DNA of 64,000 bases from Coffea arabica (lineage: Eukaryota > Streptophyta > Magnoliopsida > Gentianales > Rubiaceae), in contig NC_092326.1 of the NCBI RefSeq assembly GCF_036785885.1, positions 39,704,287 through 39,768,286 of the forward strand. Direction: 5' to 3'. This document shows, piece by piece, positions 1 to 10,419 of the stretch (positions are counted from its first letter, which is position 1; each line of letters opens with the position of its first letter). The notes beneath the pieces were generated by a model. It did no database searches. It was not told where the DNA came from and saw nothing but the letters and a program-made list of their open reading frames with translations. Both the position numbers and the translations under genes were made by a program.

Positions 1-193
1 TGCCTTGTCAATTCTGCAATATACAACATAAGGAAGCATTTAGCAAGAATTCACATAGCTTTAAAAGAACAAATTGAAAACTGAAAACAGAAGATCTTGG
101 AATTGGCTGATTACAGTACTCAGATAACTGAAAAACACTTTTACAATCTTCGTTTTATGACAACTGAAACTTCCACTTGCTGACAAAAGATAC

Positions 194-1576
194 CTATTGC
201 TTTGTCGGAAGTCGTATCCATGGCCAAACAACGTAGTTCCCTTCTTATACCCACATTCAACAAGCATATCAATCATATCATGAAAATGGTATACCTCAGT
301 CAAATGTAGAATCTTCACCCACTGCAACAGTAAAGCAACTGCATATGAGTTACATACACAAGTAACATATTATATTGGACTACTCGGTAAAGGCAATCAA
401 TCATGAATGAAAAGGAACAGTGACAGCGAGAATTACCCAAGTTCAATAGCTCATTACCATTTACTCATAATAATTTTGGGGAAGGATGATTAAAATGTGG
501 TAACAACTACTATAAGTTTTAACCTAATGAACTTGCACATAATTTTGCAAAACCACACTTTGTCCTCTTGTATATCCAGAGGAACTTTACTATAAGAGAA
601 CTAATTTTTAAACTTTTTTTCCTATTCGATGATCCAGGTTAAAGAAATCAGACCCAATACTGATTTTCTGGCATTCTAGGTAGGCATATGCACTACCAAA
701 AAGCTCCTTTACTAATACACTTAAGCATCTTTCTTCTTTTTTTTTTTTCTTTTTCTCACAAATATAAAAGTCTTCAAGCAAAGTGAGCACTATATGAATA
801 TTGTTAAGACATACAAACATTACTAAATTGATCAAATTTTCCTTTTAAAATATTTTGGAAAGGGAGCTGAAAAAGGAACAGAGACAGCGAGAATTAAACC
901 CTCGTTCCCAAGCCAGTAAAAAGGTTCTTAACCGTTGGCTATATTCGATTCCGGAGTCAAGTAACTTACTTGAGCATACCAACTCAGTTAGCATTAAAAG
1001 AACCTTAGCCATTGTGCTATATCCAATTTTAGGCAGGTTAATAAAGCATAGCTGAATCTTAGTTCTGAAAACAAGCAACGAATACCTTCAAATCAAGCAA
1101 CTTAGGCGACCATAACTTGGAAAATCTTACCAGTGCAGGGTCCAAAATATCAATAGCATACAGCCCATAATCATCTTCCGGCACGACTATTTCAATACTA
1201 TCATCCAAAGATTCTACATAGCCTGTAAAAACATCATCCCGAGTAAGAAAAAACAGAGGCAAAAGTTTCAGAATCAGAACTTTAAGAACAAAAGCCATGT
1301 TCATTGAATATGAAATCCCACCAAAAATTTTTAAAAAATAGTAAAAGAATTATTACCGGTTTCAGGATTGTAAAGGGACCAAATCTCCTTCCTGAACTCA
1401 AAATCAGCTAGAAGTAAACGGACCCAGACACGGCTCTCGAACCCGAAGAAGTTCTTCTTCTTAGAGTGAAGAATGGAGCCAGCAATGCCGGACACCAGAA
1501 GGACAGGATCACGGTCGGCAGGCTCGTCGTCAGATTTCTGGCCATTGAAGCAACAGCAAAAGGGGCTGTCGGGCAT
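194..1576 (-). CDS. LCAT3: LCAT3-like phospholipase A1, 5' part (partial)
   Basis: Lecithin:cholesterol acyltransferase-like enzyme of the plant LCAT3 (PLA1) type, a predicted alpha/beta hydrolase that releases fatty acids from phospholipids. Exons on the minus strand are 1357-1576, 1131-1222 and 194-321; the reading continues left of the window. The ATG at 1576 opens with MPDSPFCCCFNGQK, then ADRDPVLLVSGIAGSILHSK, the conserved N-terminal strand and oxyanion-loop region of LCAT proteins. Exon 2 encodes EIVVPEDDYGLYAIDILDP. Exon 3 encodes HLTEVYHFHDMIDMLVECGY and GYDFRQSNR. All three match the Arabidopsis LCAT3 order. The catalytic Ser/Asp/His must lie in exons outside the window, so activity cannot be judged. 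The N-terminal CCC cluster could be acylated, which is inference. Splice sites are GT-AG and frames join cleanly. The family call is sure; the specific LCAT3 paralogue is likely. Confidence 0.9.
869..1024 (-). repeat. tRNA-derived SINE-like fragment in LCAT3 intron 2
   Basis: Read on the minus strand, this stretch carries two pol III A-box-like pieces (ATAGCACAATGGCTAAGG and ATAGCCAACGGTTAAGAA) and a B-box-like piece (GAGGGTTTAATTCTCG), as in tRNA-derived SINEs. A near-identical 26-base piece of its 3' side (aaggaaca, then gacagcgagaatta) recurs at about 409-435 in the same intron, which suggests more than one copy or a broken insertion. No target-site duplication was found. It could instead be a decayed tRNA-like sequence of other origin. 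Confidence 0.4.
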
Positions 1577-1929
1577 GTTTCAGTGACCGGTGCCGGTGGA
1601 AAGCCGGGCGGATGATGTGTTCCGGCGGGTCTGGTTTGGTCCTGGAAATTTTTGGAGGGAGTTGTTAAAAGAAGAATGGGAAGGGTAGGCAATGTGGTTA
1701 TGAACTGTGATCAGTGTGTATTATCATGGAAGTTTGAAAAATGGGTGCCTTAGAGCATGGGCAGGGCAGGGTGGACTTTTTGGAAGAGAAATTTGATTTT
1801 GCTGCTTATCTGTCCAAATTTTTGTGATGATTTCTTCATTCACCTTATCCACTGTTGATCTTGATGGATCTTTCCCTTTCATTGCATGGTTAGTAGCAAG
1901 TCAAATCCAATTTTCGGCTTGCAGGATAT

Positions 1930-2003
1930 AAATAGTTAATTAATTTCTTGGACTATTTATCAAGTAGATTGTGGGTTCAAGTTTAACTTAGCTATAGTGT
2001 ATA

Positions 2004-2040
<37 letters not shown>

Positions 2041-2365
2041 AATAAACAGAAGCCGATATTATTGATAAAATAATTGAAAATGGTTAGGTACAATTTGCTT
2101 AACCAAAAAAAAAACTACCCTAGCAGCTGAAAAATACATAAAATATGTCACAGATATATATATATATATAGCTTTTAGGACATAAGTAAATAATTAATTA
2201 ATTAATTAATTTCTTGGATTCAGTTATCAACTTAGATTGTGGGTTCAAATTTCGCTACATGTGAATCGTTTAACTCAGCTATAACATTTTTTTAATAAAT
2301 AGAAACCAATATTATTGGAATAATAACCTAGTTTTAAATGGTTCGTCACGATTTACTTGACAAAG
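1930..2365. repeat. Diverged direct duplication with (TA)n and T-tract
   Basis: A block of about 150 bases occurs twice with a period near 265 bases (about 1945-2100 and 2212-2363). Both copies share ttcttgga, then tagattgtgggttcaa, then a T-run, aataaa-aga-a-cc-atattatt, and a-atggtt. A (TA)n run at 2000-2026 followed by poly-T lies in the first copy, and another (TA)n sits near 2153-2171. It has no coding content and is probably an old duplicated transposon fragment. Between here and the LCAT3 start, 1577-1900 should hold the LCAT3 promoter; no clear element was seen there. Confidence 0.6.
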
Positions 2366-3352
2366 AAAGCTGCACTAATGACAGAAAACACCTAACAACA
2401 TTTGTAATTGGTACTCTTGTGATGGTGACGAGCCACTACAAATTGTTGGATGTGTTTTTCTTTTGGCCATTTTTCTACATTCCTTTTTGTTTTTGGGTTC
2501 CTTCTTTGGTATATGGACAAACATGCATACTCTTTGTTAAGTTTTTTTTTTTTTGTTAATTGGCACTTGTCTACCTTACATCTACTCCTATTACTACTCT
2601 AATCTATTATAAGAAAAGGGTCCGACTAGATCTATTGGAGAACCGACGGAAACTGAAACACCATCGGACCAGATGAATGCACCTGTATAGATTTAAATCA
2701 TTTAAAGTGACAAGTCATATATAGTAACAATTGATGAAATACAAGATTTGAATCCTTAACGTCCCACCCCACCAAACGTCCGAACCTTAAAAGGCTATAG
2801 TGGCTACCAATTGGTTCTTTGTTTAGTATATCATGCATGCCACTCTTTTTTTTTTTTTTTTGGTAGTGCTAATGAAGGGATGGGACATTTAATGTTGCAA
2901 GACATTAGTGGCAGGTATGGTGGTTGAACATACAAGAAGTTGTGGTCATTGTTGTTTTTCTTGGAAAACGTGAACTTCAGCAAGCTCAAGAACCAGGAGG
3001 ATTAGGCTGATTTTAGGGCGGTGGCGGTGGGTAGTTGCATTTTCGTGCAAGGAATTTCCACCATCTTCCTCTCAATTCCTTCAATCAAAATGGGCACGCT
3101 GTATAGGTCCACCTGGTCTGAAGTATCATTTTGGCAAGGACAAAGATGTGTTAATCGAGTGGAGACAGGGAAAAGCATCGGGGTTGGGATATCCTTTGGG
3201 ATCCCTTTTCGCCCTTTCGTGTTTTCAACCAGAAAAGGACGTTTAACTAAAGAAGGATCAAGAATAATGGTGACCCCATCCACTCGAAAACATATTTGCA
3301 AAATGAATTCAATTCTTATACGATGGTTTGTCGAGCTAGACATGTCCACGAC

Positions 3353-3828
3353 TAGGGCTGCAAACGAGCCGAGCCGAGTCGAGCTTTGAGGTAATCGAGC
3401 CGAGTCTCGACTAAATTTTACCAAACTCGAGCTCGAGCTCGACGAGCTGGCAATTTTCGAGCTCGAGCTCGAAAAAAATAAAAAAAAATATTTTTATTAA
3501 AAAAAATAAATAAAATAATATTTTTTTCTGAATAAATAATAAAATATTAAGGATATATCCGTAATTTCACTATGAAAATAAAAAATAAAAAAAAATATAT
3601 ATAATATACGTAATTTTATTATTAAATAAAAATAAAAATAAAAAATATATATATATACTCAAGCTCGCGAGCCGGCTCGCGAGCTAACGAGCTTAATATT
3701 CTGAGCTCGAGTTCGAGCTCGAGTTTGACTCGAGCTGGCTCGAGCTCGACTCGAGCTCGATTAATCTCGAGCTCGACTCGAGCTTGACTCGAGCCGCTCG
3801 CGAGCGGGTCGATTCGTTTGCAGCCCTA
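3353..3828. mobile_element. hAT-type MITE, copy 1 (476 bp)
   Basis: Non-autonomous DNA transposon. Its ends are a perfect 15-base terminal inverted repeat starting TAGGGCTGCAAACGA, and it is flanked on both sides by the same 8-base duplication TCCACGAC (3345-3352 and 3829-3836). An 8-bp duplication and short TIRs starting TAGGG/CAGGG are typical of the hAT superfamily. Arrays of GAGCTCGA-type words (self-complementary) fill both arms around an AT-rich core. The core carries an internal duplication of about 49 bases (units starting near 3561 and 3610) that copy 2 lacks. It has no coding capacity, so it must have been moved by a transposase made elsewhere. Confidence 0.9.
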
Positions 3829-4401
3829 TCCACGACCACCTTCTTCCAATTTATAGTAACTTTTAATCAATTTATTAATTTTAACCTTATATGTATATAT
3901 TTGTATCAATTATGACTTATTAAATTTAATTTTATCAATAATCAAACTTATACTCTTTCTTATAGAAAATCTTTCGACAAATTATTTGTAGTCTCGTTTG
4001 AGTAACGGGTTAAGAACTAACTATTTACTAAAATGATGAAAAGGAAAATATTATTATAACGGGTCAAGTCCTCAACCAAGTTTTTTGGTAGGTTTTTTGC
4101 ATTCAAAGATAATATGTGCTATTTCACATAAATTCTTTATCAACATGTTTCACGTTCCACCAGAAACTTTTGGCAGAACTACAAATGTGGCAACCAAACC
4201 AAGTTTTCCACCAACCTAATTTTTTTGTTGACAAGGAGCTCGCGATTGGTACCCACCCAGAGTGTGCACTGAATAAAGTTCGTCGGTGCAATGATCCGCC
4301 GACCACACACACGAAAGGTTTCCACCAACCAAATTTCTGTTGCCATGGAGCCAGTCAAGGTCCATGTGCTTGCAGGCTACTTTCTGAGTAGAATCTTTAA
4401 C

Positions 4402-4652
4402 TTCCAGCCATGGATTTTCTTGCATGGCTTTTATCTGAGTTGATTATGTAAAGTAGCCTTGTTCGGACAGCAATTTTTCTTTGAAAAATTGTTACGTTTT
4501 TCATGAACATATTTTTCAATCATCTTTTTATCTTACATATATCAAATTATTACAGTATTTTTTTTTCTAAAAAATCTAGAAAAATGCAATTCAAACAAGT
4601 TTACTTGAATCTTGACATCCAGTTCCAGCCATGGACTTTCTTGCATGGCTTT
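4402..4652. repeat. Short direct repeat of 30 bases (29/30 identical)
   Basis: The 30 bases at 4402-4431 recur at 4623-4652 with one mismatch; both begin ttccagccatgga and end cttgcatggcttt. The flanks also share gaatctt. This is a host-sequence duplication between the two hAT MITEs. No gene is recognised in 3840-4700. Confidence 0.75.
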
Positions 4653-4715
4653 AATTATGTGGCATTGAATGCTTGGCGTCCATTCTGGCAATGTGTTGTT
4701 ATGAATGGTCTCAAC

Positions 4716-5149
4716 TAGGGGTGCAAACGAGTCGAGTTCAAGTCGAACTTTGGCTAATCGAGGCGAGCTCGAGTTAATTTTGTGAAGCTCGAACTTGAGC
4801 TCAATCTTGAGCTCGAGTCAAATTCGAGTCGAGCTCGAGCTCGAACTTAAAAAATAAAAAAATTATTATTATTATTTTATTTTTAAAAAATAAAAAATAA
4901 ATATTTATTTTTAAAAATGAATAAAATAATAACTTTTTAATAAATAATAAAATATTAGGGATATATATGTAATTTTACTATTAAAATAAAAAATAAAAAC
5001 AATATATATAATTGACCTCGCGAGCCAACGAGTTTAATGTTTTTGAGTTCGAGCTCGAGATCGACTTAATTAGCTCGAGCTCGAGTCGAGCTCGTATTCG
5101 AGCCGCTCGCGATCGGCTCGCGAGTGGCTCGATTTGCAAAACACCCCTA
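4716..5149. mobile_element. hAT-type MITE, copy 2 (434 bp)
   Basis: Same family as the element at 3353-3828: ends TAGGGGTGCAAACGAG and (reverse strand) TAGGGGTG, GAGCTCGA-rich arms, and a shared core (ataaaatatta, gggatatat, gtaatttta). It is flanked by a perfect 8-base duplication GTCTCAAC at 4708-4715 and 5150-5157. The right inverted repeat carries a small TTTT insertion relative to the left, so the copy has started to decay, but the target duplication is still exact. It has no coding capacity. Confidence 0.9.
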
Positions 5150-5741
5150 GTCTCAACCTTCTTTGAAACTCGTTGCAAGCTAGATCGGCCACAATGACAA
5201 TCGGTACCATTCGCTCGTAGATTTTCTAGAGCTGAATTAATCACTGCTCAATATCAATTATTGATTCTGTGGTCTCAAATTTTCGAGGACATCATCCTCG
5301 ATGTTCTCTTTCTGTGTTCTAGTTGGAGCCCGAAAATGAATTAAAGAAAAATTAATTTGTGATTTGGACTTGAGAGACAATAAACAGGAACACTACTGTA
5401 TTGTTTTGGCATAAAATGTGCAGAATATGTTGAGATAAATAAATATGCGTATTTCTCACTTGTCATTTTATTCTGAAAAGTTTAATTTCCTTTTCTCTGA
5501 TATGTTTGATGTTCTTGGAAGCCGAGTGACTGAGATAGAGGATTAGGTTGAATGATAACATATGAAGAGTTGTAATTAAAAAGTGTTGAATTCAAATCTT
5601 CTCACTTACAAAAAAAAAAAAAAATCAAATGAATGAGTGGCCGTTGCCACAATGCGGCCTAGATTTTATCCTTCCCTGCATAGGGTAATTCAAAATCAAT
5701 ATCACATTTCCCTTCAAAGTGTTGACATTTTGTCCCTATAA

Positions 5742-6157
5742 CTAGTTTGGGAGTTTAGAATAGGAAGGAAAAGAAGAGAAATGTTAAGTTATGAAAGAAA
5801 AGAAAGGAAGAGAAAAGAAGGAAAGAGATTTTAATGTTGTTTGGAAATTTAGGTAAGAAATGAAATGATTTGAGATATATATAAATATATATATATATAT
5901 GTCAATAAAAATTTGTTCAATACACACTTGAGGATAAATGGACATTTTAAAAAATTTTTGTTAGGCTTTCTCAACTTTCCTTTGCTTTCCGGCCACATTT
6001 GGATGGAAAAGTATAACAACCATAGTATCAACATATCGTCCGTCCAAATCCTTTGGTTTCCTTTTTTTTCTATCTCTCAAAAAGTCCCAAATGGCAAAAA
6101 GAAAGTTTCTGTTCTCCTTTCCTTTCATTTCTTATCAAATCCAACCTTCCAAACTAG
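5742..6157. mobile_element. Putative MITE with CTAGTTTGG inverted ends
   Basis: The left end reads CTAGTTTGGGAGTTTAGAA. The right end read on the other strand is CTAGTTTGGAAGGTTGGAT, followed on both sides by AAGGAAA-type purine-rich sequence, giving imperfect inverted arms of about 35 bases. A (TA)n microsatellite lies in the middle (5876-5900). No certain target-site duplication was seen. Superfamily is not assigned. Confidence 0.55.
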
Positions 6158-6517
6158 CGATAATTTTGCACGTGTGATGAATGAGTACCTAATAAACGTT
6201 TACATGTTTTTGGCTTAAATTAGCGATTAATTATTCATTATTAAAGAATAAATTTCACAATTAAACATCAATTATTGAAAATTGACGAATCTATTACCGT
6301 ATAAAGTCGGGGGTACTTTCATTCTTTAAAAAAACGCACACACATACACACATGATATATGGAAAGTAACAAGTACAATTACAAACCTTGGTATTAATAA
6401 CCATAAAATCATTACTTAAAAAAAATAATACAAACTTATAGCATAACCACCACTACATTTTGCACTAAGGTTTGGACCTTATTTGTGATCTGAGTGAATA
6501 CATGCAAGACTCTTGGA

Positions 6518-6741
6518 AATGTTTGTTTGGAACCCAAGTTTTTTGTCAAGTTTGTCTGCTACAAGTTTTTTAAAAATTTTAACTACAGTAACCTTAAAAA
6601 ATTTCTTTAAGATTTAAAACTATACACTTCAAAATATTAAAAAATCTACACATTTCAAACAATTTTTATAAAACTTCTACAGTAAAAATTACAATAAAGT
6701 TTTAGACAAACTTCCAAAAAACTCACCTTCCAAACAGGGCT
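6518..6741. mobile_element. Putative MITE with TTTGTTTGGAA inverted ends
   Basis: The left arm (TTTGTTTGGAACCC, AAGTTTTTTG, CAAGTTTGTCTG) and the right arm read in reverse (CCTGTTTGGAAGGTG, AGTTTTTTGG, AAGTTTGTCTA) pair over about 36 bases at roughly 80 percent. The interior is AT-rich with aactacagtaa / ctacagtaaaa motifs common in plant MITEs. Length is about 224 bases. Target-site duplication is unclear. It is non-coding. Confidence 0.6.
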
Positions 6742-7159
6742 ATAAGATAAGGGCTTGGGTGGGAGGTAAGAAGGATCTTTGAGTGATCGATTACTTTGAA
6801 GATGAACAATATGCCTTTTGTCAAAGAATGCGGCCTCTAAGATGTGCCTTTCATATTCTTTTATGGGCCTTAGCATCTAATACTCACGATTCACTTATAT
6901 CTTTGAACCAAATAAGTGTTTGTATTGCATTTGGACCCTCTCATTCCTTCCTTAGATACAATACTTTGTCATATATCTTTACCTATATCGTACCTATTAT
7001 CTCTGTTTGATTGGTTTATTTTTCAAATATAATATTATGATAATACACAAATAAAATAGCTTTAAAAACATTTACAAAAATAACTTCAAAAATATTTCAT
7101 CCATATAATATGTCAAAAATAACTTACAAATATAGAAAAAAGTAAAAAAATTAATTCTA

Positions 7160-7480
7160 TGACATATTTCACCTATCATCACCACCACTCACATCCTTCC
7201 CAACCCATCTGCCACTATCCCCTTCCTTTTTCCCTCGTCCTCCCTCTTCCTCATCCTTCTTCTTACTTCTCTCTTCTCATCTTTCTCTCCCCTTTCCCAC
7301 CACTACTCGCCCCTACTTTTTCCCTTCAATCTGGTTTCGACCACGATCTAGTCGAGCCCTGGGGGAGAAGGGGGGAAGGAAGGGGTGGGGGTTGGGGGGG
7401 AAAGGGAATGGAGGAGGAAGAGGGTGAGGGGTGGTGGCAGTGGTGGATGATAGTGTTAATTTTTAAAAATTGTTTCAAAA
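7160..7480. other. Polypyrimidine arm facing polypurine arm (inverted, G-rich)
   Basis: 7160-7325 is C/T-rich and begins ctatcatcaccaccactcac. 7355-7460 is G/A-rich and ends gtggtggcagtggtggatgatag, which is its approximate reverse complement. The right arm holds long G runs (about 7361-7402). The AT-rich flanks 7013-7158 and 7481-7600 also resemble each other loosely, so the whole may be an old MITE. Open frames here are low-complexity and not taken as genes. 7600-8280 is AT-rich with no gene; its right end should hold the promoter of the next gene. Confidence 0.5.
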
Positions 7481-8484
7481 ATTTTTCAATTTTAAAAAAA
7501 TACCTCAAAATATAATTCAAAAACCTCTCCATAAACGTCATAAAAAAAAACTAAAGTAAAAGTTTTTCATATATACTACTATTATAGTAAAATATTTCAA
7601 AAATACAAAAAAAAAATCTAATAAAAAATGGATAGTTTTTTGAATTGTCAACCGTTATTGGAAGTTTTTTTTTTCCATAAAGGTGTTTGAATTGCAAATA
7701 ATTGCATTCAAATGAATTAATATCCATACAATATATAATGTTTAGATAATCGTCGTTGGTGTAAACACTTTTTGTCATCATTTGAACTTTCAAATTTATC
7801 TTTATAAAAATTAATTTTTATTCTAATCCCCCAATCACTGTTTGCCAATATAACTACTCATAACCACTCCAAGTATTGTAACTACAAAATTAATATAATT
7901 ATATAAAACAAAGTTCTTTTAAGAATTTTTTTTTGGCAACTTTTTTGTATGTAACAAATAAAATCTATATAAAATTGATTCATTTTAATTATTTTCTAAT
8001 TGCACGCACATTAGGTGTGCTCTTAACATTAATCATTCTTAATTTTAAGGACCGAGACCAAAGCACCATAATATTTTAAACAATTATACTACTAGAATGC
8101 CATTGCTTTTTTAGACTTGTGCTATCAAATTCATTCTTTTAATATGTTCTTAGCCCTATTTTCATCTTATTATGCCATTGCACACGTTAGTGTAGGAAAT
8201 TAATCCATTCATTTCATTCCCAAATTCTCTTCCAAAAATTAAAATCCAAACGGAGCCTGCTTACATCAGCAGAGGTAGAGCAGAGAACTACACTTGGCAG
8301 ATTTTGAAACGGCAAAAGATTTCCGTCAAAACTACCGACAGTTTAACGTCCCGTTAGTCGGGTTACTCAATTTTGGTTTTTTTTTTCTTTTCTATTTTTT
8401 GGCGGCAAAATTTATCTCTCTCTCAAAATTCCAACATTTCTCAGTGTGCAAGAGTGTGTGTTATGTGTGTTTCAGATCGAGGCT

Positions 8485-10384
8485 ATGAATTCTTCGAGAG
8501 ATTGGGTGGTGTTATCAACTGCGGCGGCTTTGGGTGCTTTGGCCTCAATTTCGGTTATATCTTTCTACTTTTTCTTCAACGGCAAAAGAAAGCGCTTCCC
8601 CTTTTCCTCCTCCACCTCCAACGGCCGCCGGAGCAGCAGCAACGTCGTCGTCTTCAAGTCGTCGTCTAACGGCTCTGATGAGAGTCGGGAGATTAAAGCT
8701 CAACCCTTGAACCCTTTTGATCCCTCCAAACGAAAAGGGTCAGTTAATTTCAGCTTAATTTTGATTCTTGTTGTAACTATCCTACTAATTGGTGGTTTGG
8801 TATTGATTTAATTGAGCTGTAATGGTAATTTTAATCTTGATTGATGATTTTAACAGATATTTGTCATGGGATGACTACTTTATGGCAATTGCATTTCTAT
8901 CAGCTGAGAGGTCTAAAGATCCCAATAGGCAGGTATTTATCTTTTAATTTTTCTTTTGCTGAGGAAAAAATGAAAGTTCATTTTTTCCCTTGATGAGGAG
9001 TTAAAAAAGGAACTTAGAGCGAAATAGCAAGAGAAAATGAGAGAAAAGAATTTGTGTATTTTTTTTTTCCATTTTAATGTATTTTTTATCGCCCCTTTTG
9101 GGTTTAGTTCAGGAGGATAAAAGAAGGAAGGAAGATTTCGTGGGTTTTACATTACTTTTAGGCACATTTTAGTAAGCAATTGTTGTTATACTACGAGTCT
9201 CTGTGCTTTCTATTTCTTCTAAGTTTTTGGAGTAAAAAAGAAGTGAACTTGGAGAGGTTTCATAAATTAATCCGTTTATTGTTGTTCGACCTAGTTGATG
9301 AAGAACAGTTGGGACGATATATCTGATTGATTTTTTGACAGTGAAAAATTAAAGCTTGGGTCTTTTAGGTTGCAAAATTTATTAGGTCAGTTTGCTACAT
9401 TGCAATATGAAGGGCCATATAAAAGTGGCATCTCCCCTTCGTTAGTTTGCATTTTGTTTTGTTCTTTGGGAGGTGCCAGGTGATGGGTATCTGTGAATAG
9501 CAGGATAATGAACATTTCTCCTTAAATGTTTTTTGTTGGGCGGGTTTTTCTTACATGCTTTGTTGTAATTTGCACTTTGGATATTGAAAGTAGCCACATG
9601 TTTCTGCTTGCATTGCAGGTTGGTGCATGTTTGGTCAGTCAAAATGGCATCATATTAGGTAAGGATGCTAGAGGCACCCAGTTCTTTGTAGAGCAATTCT
9701 TTTTTCCTGCTTCTCCCACAAACCACATACATGTAAATTCTTTTTGTGGTAAGGTCAAAGGACTAGATGCATATACATCCAATTTGCAGGTATATCAACA
9801 TACATGTGTACATCAGGTTTTGAAAAATTAAAGGCCTCTGTTTGAAAGGTCCATCTCTGGCCTCTGTTTAGAATATATTATTGCTAAAGGATATGGTAAT
9901 TTGGGAATTGATGTTTGGAAAGTTGAGCATTCCATTGCATGACAGGTTAATCAAGGGCCTATGACCCTAATTTTACAAAGTTATATCATGGAAACCTGAC
10001 GACACTGGAAAAAAAAGTTGCTACTCTTTATATAGAATCTCTCTCTTTGGAGTGGGTGGGCACCCCCGGGGGCGGGGGGCGGGATGGTGTCTTTGACTCT
10101 TTGTTAAGCAAAAGAACTGCAATGTGATGGACTTCAGCGTGATAGGTGTATGTTAGCCATATTTCATGTTTCAATTGCTAAAGGGTTTTGCTGACGAGTA
10201 CCTATTAGGTAGTTTTCTTTTAGTGAAATGAAATTTGCTGGTTAAGTGTCATACCTGATGGCCTGGACTCCTCTTAAGTCTGATAGTCAAGTGAAACTGT
10301 TGCAATGAAGTAAATTATGGTCTTTTGCTTTAAAGGACAAAAAGGATTTAATGAAGTAAACCAGGGCCTTCGCCTTTGAGGAAT

Positions 10385-10419
<35 letters not shown>

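Noticed and set aside
869-1024. A functional tRNA gene
   Set aside because: Box-like motifs are present, but no cloverleaf with a paired acceptor stem could be drawn.
3002-3424. A 140-codon minus-strand open frame as a gene
   Set aside because: Part of it is MITE arm sequence, the plus strand is equally open, and no family is recognised.
7159-7541. Pro/Gly-rich open frames on both strands
   Set aside because: They are translations of low-complexity pyrimidine/purine arms.
8446-8484. An upstream start adding 13 residues to dCMP deaminase
   Set aside because: The codon at 8446 is GTG, not ATG; the first ATG in frame is 8485.
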